Positions 61,156 through 64,000 of a DNA stretch of 64,000 bases are shown here, piece after piece. The notes below the pieces were generated by a model, which worked only from the letters and a program-made list of their open reading frames with translations, did no database searches and was not told the origin of the DNA. A program made the position numbers and the translations under genes. This DNA comes from Natrialba asiatica DSM 12278 (lineage in GTDB: Archaea > Halobacteriota > Halobacteria > Halobacteriales > Natrialbaceae), in assembly GCF_000337555.1 (NCBI RefSeq), contig NZ_AOIO01000017.1, positions 82,529 through 146,528 of the forward strand. Reading direction: 5' to 3'. The stretch's first letter is position 1, and the number at the start of each line of letters is the position of its first letter.

Positions 61156-61746
61156 ATGGAAACAGATCAGCGTGGAGTCGAACTCGTCGACGACGCCGTC
61201 GTGCATCGATTCGTTCACGCGGTGTTGCTCGCGACGCTTCTCGGTGCGGTTGCACCGGTTGCGATTCCGCTGCCGTTCTCGCCGGCTCCGATCACGCTGC
61301 AAGTTCTGTTCGTCTTCCTCGCCGGACTCGTTCTCGGACCAGTCTGGGGTGCGTTTTCGATGGTCCTCTATCTCACCGCCGGTGCCGTCGGGGTACCTGT
61401 CTTTGCCGGATTTAACGCCGGCCTCGGCGTTCTGTTCGGCCAGAGTGGCGGCTATCTCTGGTCGTACCCGTTCGCGGCGGCGCTTATCGGGCTCTTCGTT
61501 CATCGTGGAACCGACCGTCGAGACCCGGCGAACGCCTCGCTGCCTGTCGTCGTCACCGCACTCGTCGCCGCAACGATCCTCATCTACGGAATGGGGTCGG
61601 CGTACATGAGCCTGATACTGGAACTGAACGCCTGGGAGGCGATTACCGTCGGAGCACTGCCGTTCATCCCCGGTGAACTCTTAAAGATCGCCGCCGCGAT
61701 CGCCATCGTCAGAAGCGGCCGCCTCTCGCCGAACCGAGTTCGATGA
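61156..61746 (+). CDS. bioY: Biotin ECF transporter S component BioY
   Basis: 196 residues from the ATG at 61156 (the upstream in-frame ATG at 61066 would translate through the operator). Six helices. BioY hallmarks: LLGAVAPVAIPLPFSPAPITLQVLFVFLAGLVLGPVWG, YLTAGAVGVPVFAG, and a late PFIPGELLKIAAAIAI. It binds biotin in the membrane and works with the ATPase and T components encoded next. The stop overlaps bioM (ATGA). Confidence 0.95.
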   Translation: METDQRGVELVDDAVVHRFVHAVLLATLLGAVAPVAIPLPFSPAPITLQVLFVFLAGLVLGPVWGAFSMVLYLTAGAVGVPVFAGFNAGLGVLFGQSGGYLWSYPFAAALIGLFVHRGTDRRDPANASLPVVVTALVAATILIYGMGSAYMSLILELNAWEAITVGALPFIPGELLKIAAAIAIVRSGRLSPNRVR

Positions 61747-62435
61747 TCGAGTTCAACTCCGTCGCGTACGGCTTCGATGACGTGCCGGTTCTCGAGGACC
61801 TCTCGCTGACGATCGAAACCGGCGAGTTCGTCGTTCTCGTCGGCCCGAACGGCAGCGGAAAGACGACCCTGCTGCGCCACTGCAACGGGCTGCTCACGCC
61901 CGACAGCGGCACCGTGCTGGTCGATGGCACGCCGGTCGACGAGGACCTGATCGCCGCCCGCTCGACCGTCGGTATGGTGTTTCAGCATCCGCGCGACCAG
62001 TTCGTCGCCGCGACAGTCGGTGCAGATGTGGCGTTCGGCCCGGAAAACCTCGGCCTCGATCGTTCGGCGATCGACAACCGCGTCACGGCCGCCCTCGAGG
62101 CGGTGAACATGGCCGACCGCGAGGACGACCGCATCGAAACCCTCTCGGGCGGCGAGCAGGCCCGCGTCGCCATCGCGGGCGCGCTCGCGATGAAACCACT
62201 ATACCTCGTCCTCGACGAACCCTTCACCGGTCTCGATACGCCCGCCCGCCGCTCCGTTCGCTCGCGACTCGAATCGCTCTCCGACCGCGGGACGGGCATT
62301 CTGCTGGCGACACACGACCTGCGCGAGGTCCGCGACCTCGCCGACCGCGTGATCGGGATGCGAGACGGCCAGATCATCATCGACGATACGCCCGAACAGG
62401 CGTTCGCCGACTGCGCTGAACTCGCGATCCTGTGA
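61743..62435 (+). CDS. bioM: ECF transporter ATPase (BioM/EcfA)
   Basis: 230 residues. Walker A GPNGSGKT (34-41), Q-loop VFQHPRDQ (Q81), signature LSGGE (134-138), Walker B LVLDEP (to 160) and switch His in LLATHDL. QHPRDQ is typical of ECF-type ATPases. Powers BioY together with the T component; a single ATPase gene implies a homodimer. Confidence 0.95.
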   Translation: MIEFNSVAYGFDDVPVLEDLSLTIETGEFVVLVGPNGSGKTTLLRHCNGLLTPDSGTVLVDGTPVDEDLIAARSTVGMVFQHPRDQFVAATVGADVAFGPENLGLDRSAIDNRVTAALEAVNMADREDDRIETLSGGEQARVAIAGALAMKPLYLVLDEPFTGLDTPARRSVRSRLESLSDRGTGILLATHDLREVRDLADRVIGMRDGQIIIDDTPEQAFADCAELAIL

Positions 62436-62456
62436 TCCGTCACGTTCGTCCAAAGT

Positions 62457-63176
62457 ATGCTCACCTACGTTCCCGACGATACGCTCGCCCACCGGCTCGA
62501 TCCGCGTTCGAAGCTCGCCGTCCAGCTCGGATTCGCCGCGGCCGCACTGACACACACCAGTCCGCGTGCAATTTTCGCACTCACTGGGCTCGCGATCGGG
62601 ATACTAGCCGCTGCGAACGTCTCACCGACTCGGGCGGTCGTCGCCGCTCGCTACGCGCTCCTTATTCTGTCGCTGGCACCACTGCTCGCTGCCGTTACAC
62701 TCGGTCCGCCCTGGATCGATACCGACGCCGGACTCACCACTGCACTCGCGAGCTATCGAGTGTTGCTCGTGCTCCTCGTCAGCACGGCTGCCGTCCGCTC
62801 GACGCGCGTCCGCGACTCTCGAGCCGCCATCCAGCGGACGATTCCCGGCCGTCCGGGCCACCTTCTCGGTATCGGCGTCGCGCTCCTCTTTCGATTCCTC
62901 CCCGTTCTTCGGACGGACATCCAAACGATTCGAGACGCTATGGCCGCCCGACTCGGCACTCAGCGACGCGCCCACGAACGAGCCGGAACGATCGCACTGC
63001 TCGGACTCTCTCGTGCGTTCGATCGAGCCGACCGCCTCTCGCTCGCCCTTCGAGCGCGCTGTTTCGCCTGGAACCCGACACTGCCCCCGCTCTCGTTCTC
63101 TCGCCCCGATATACCCGCATTACTCCTTGCGATCACACTGTTGTGCTCGACGCTACTGACAACTATTCCGTTGTAA
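62457..63176 (+). CDS. bioN: ECF transporter transmembrane T component (BioN/EcfT)
   Basis: 239 residues, with four or five helices. The conserved opening DDTLAHRLDPRSKLAVQLGF and the coupling-helix motifs MAARLGTQRR and ALRARCFAW (the two Ala-Arg-x signatures that press on the ATPases) identify EcfT. 21 nt behind bioM, so part of the same operon. The last ~20 residues form a hydrophobic helix. Confidence 0.94.
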   Translation: MLTYVPDDTLAHRLDPRSKLAVQLGFAAAALTHTSPRAIFALTGLAIGILAAANVSPTRAVVAARYALLILSLAPLLAAVTLGPPWIDTDAGLTTALASYRVLLVLLVSTAAVRSTRVRDSRAAIQRTIPGRPGHLLGIGVALLFRFLPVLRTDIQTIRDAMAARLGTQRRAHERAGTIALLGLSRAFDRADRLSLALRARCFAWNPTLPPLSFSRPDIPALLLAITLLCSTLLTTIPL

Positions 63177-63745
63177 GACGACCAGAAGGGGGGAGCGGCG
63201 AGCGCACGGCGACGTCCGCCGCGCTCGCAGGCCGCAACCCCAGCCGCGTGCTTGCTCACTGGATGGGGGGGATGGATTGACAAGCGGATGGGGGATGCCT
63301 CCAGACGAACTCGCCTGGATGGGCACTTGATTATTATTGGTGATTACTAATAACTGTTTGGCAGACGGCCGTCTGACGTTCCCGGTCCGGTGTCGAACGA
63401 ATTGATTGGTCGGCTTGTGAATAGGACGGATTCTCTGTTCCCCGATACCTCTCCTGAATTCTTCAGCGCCGATTATGAACTCGACGCCTAGAACTCGGCG
63501 CTGAGTGCACGTATAGCGAATATGGACTAGCAGAATAAGCGACAGAGACAGTAACGGCTAGTGGTGTCTTGTACTCACGGACCAGTCACTGAGAAAGATT
63601 GTCAACAAGAAAGCTTATTACAGATCCTCTAAAATTCCCGGCTACCCCTACCCGGAGGCTGAGTGAACGCAGCATGCGATCGTGCCGGGCGGTCCGCTGC
63701 TGCTGAACCTGCCCCGGCGAATCGAACACCAACTACAAGACAACA
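63177..63745. other. AT-richer gap and long leader of the surface-protein gene
   Basis: 569 nt without a gene. It contains a perfect 14-nt palindrome CAGACGGCCGTCTG (63362-63375), an AT-rich inverted repeat TTATTA/TAATAA (63331-63353), a TATA-like AGCTTATTACA near 63612, and a GC-rich hairpin (GCCGGG...CCCGGC, about 63680-63720) within the likely 5' untranslated region. Long structured leaders are usual for S-layer genes. Confidence 0.5.
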
Positions 63746-64000
63746 ATGACAAAGGAAACTACTTTCCGCGCAAAGGGACGTGCGCTGTTCCTGACCGCGA
63801 TGATGGTCCTCTCGGTTGTCGCAATGACTGCATCCTTCGCGGGTGCAGCCGCTGCGGCAAACGTATCTGATGTCGAACAAGGACCTGTGGCCTACGAAGA
63901 CGGGAACGGGGATGCACACCTCGAAGTCGTCTTCGCCGAGGCACACGGTCTCTCAAGCGGTGACGACATCGAAGTGCTGGATCGAGAAGGAAACGACATC
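63746..64000 (+). CDS. S-layer-type surface glycoprotein (5' part only)
   Basis: 85 codons to the window edge. The signal peptide (RAKGRALFLTAMMVLSVVAMTASFAGAAAA, about 8-37) is the haloarchaeal surface-glycoprotein type, with the KGRA-x-FL and MVLSVxAM blocks. Mature sequence starts ANVSDVEQGPVAYEDGNGDAHLEVVF, with an N-glycosylation sequon (NVS) at its very start and an acidic beta-rich domain. Likely the main S-layer protein or a close paralogue; confirmation needs the missing C-terminal PGF-CTERM anchor. Confidence 0.8.
   Translation, partial: MTKETTFRAKGRALFLTAMMVLSVVAMTASFAGAAAAANVSDVEQGPVAYEDGNGDAHLEVVFAEAHGLSSGDDIEVLDREGNDI

Noticed and set aside
1..64000. tRNA genes or a CRISPR array
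   Set aside because: No T-arm GTTCAA/GTTCGA block with matching acceptor stem was found, and no regularly spaced 25-40 nt repeats occur apart from the in-gene 33-nt units at 33.4-33.8 kb, which are coding.

Overview
This is a chromosomal segment from a haloarchaeon, most likely of the Natrialbales (Natrinema/Haloterrigena-like; the genus is inferred, not shown). The evidence is a GC-rich sequence, very acidic predicted proteins, leaderless-style starts behind TATA elements, haloarchaea-specific families (HalOD1, DUF7344, HTH-10/bacterio-opsin activator type, DUF5799), Tat signal peptides and a surface-glycoprotein signal peptide at the right edge. I saw no rRNA, tRNA or CRISPR array.

Layout. 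0-8.7 kb: a truncated phosphoesterase, an R2-like oxidase, a membrane-anchored spermidine-synthase-like protein that overlaps a zinc-ribbon gene tail to tail, a sulfatase, and a CobW GTPase. 8.8-19.6 kb: a secreted beta-domain protein, an ArsA/Get3 ATPase, CstA, YchF, a class V aminotransferase and an RNase Z-like hydrolase. 19.7-23.6 kb: an RND/MMPL exporter overlapping its likely TrmB regulator. 24-29 kb: two ribosome-rescue proteins (pelota and an NFACT/RqcH homologue) flank a secreted amidase. 30-33 kb: TenA, a ZIP transporter and an HpcH-type aldolase. 34.5-37 kb: Elp3 and a BAT-type regulator. 37.4-43.7 kb: a complete seven-gene Mrp/Mnh cation/proton antiporter operon with overlapping stop/start codons. 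43.9-46 kb: a multidomain RecJ-like protein. 51-56 kb: metallo-beta-lactamase-fold proteins, OsmC, a gamma-carbonic-anhydrase-like protein and small haloarchaeal proteins. 56.3-60.5 kb: a 1,396-residue surface protein with a Gln-rich 23-residue repeat. 61.1-63.2 kb: a bioYMN biotin ECF transporter behind a candidate BirA operator. The window ends inside an S-layer-like gene.

Two stretches look acquired or worn. 32.9-34.5 kb is AT-richer and holds an 11-residue-repeat membrane protein. 46.9-50.5 kb holds an IS6-family relic, a TIR-bounded mini-element, tiny membrane proteins, a HalOD1 protein and a subtilase. Both carry a copy of one structured sequence resembling the right end of an IS200/IS605 (TnpB) element.

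Unexplained structure worth pursuing: (1) three copies of a hairpin-rich repeat, each with an identical 13-nt core exactly 13 nt after the stop codon of an unrelated gene; (2) the paired TnpB-RNA-like elements; (3) a coding-quality stretch with no start codon, joined in frame through a single UAG to a small membrane protein; (4) the two periodic-repeat proteins; (5) several palindromes that could be operators. Functions rest on motifs read by eye; no database search was run.
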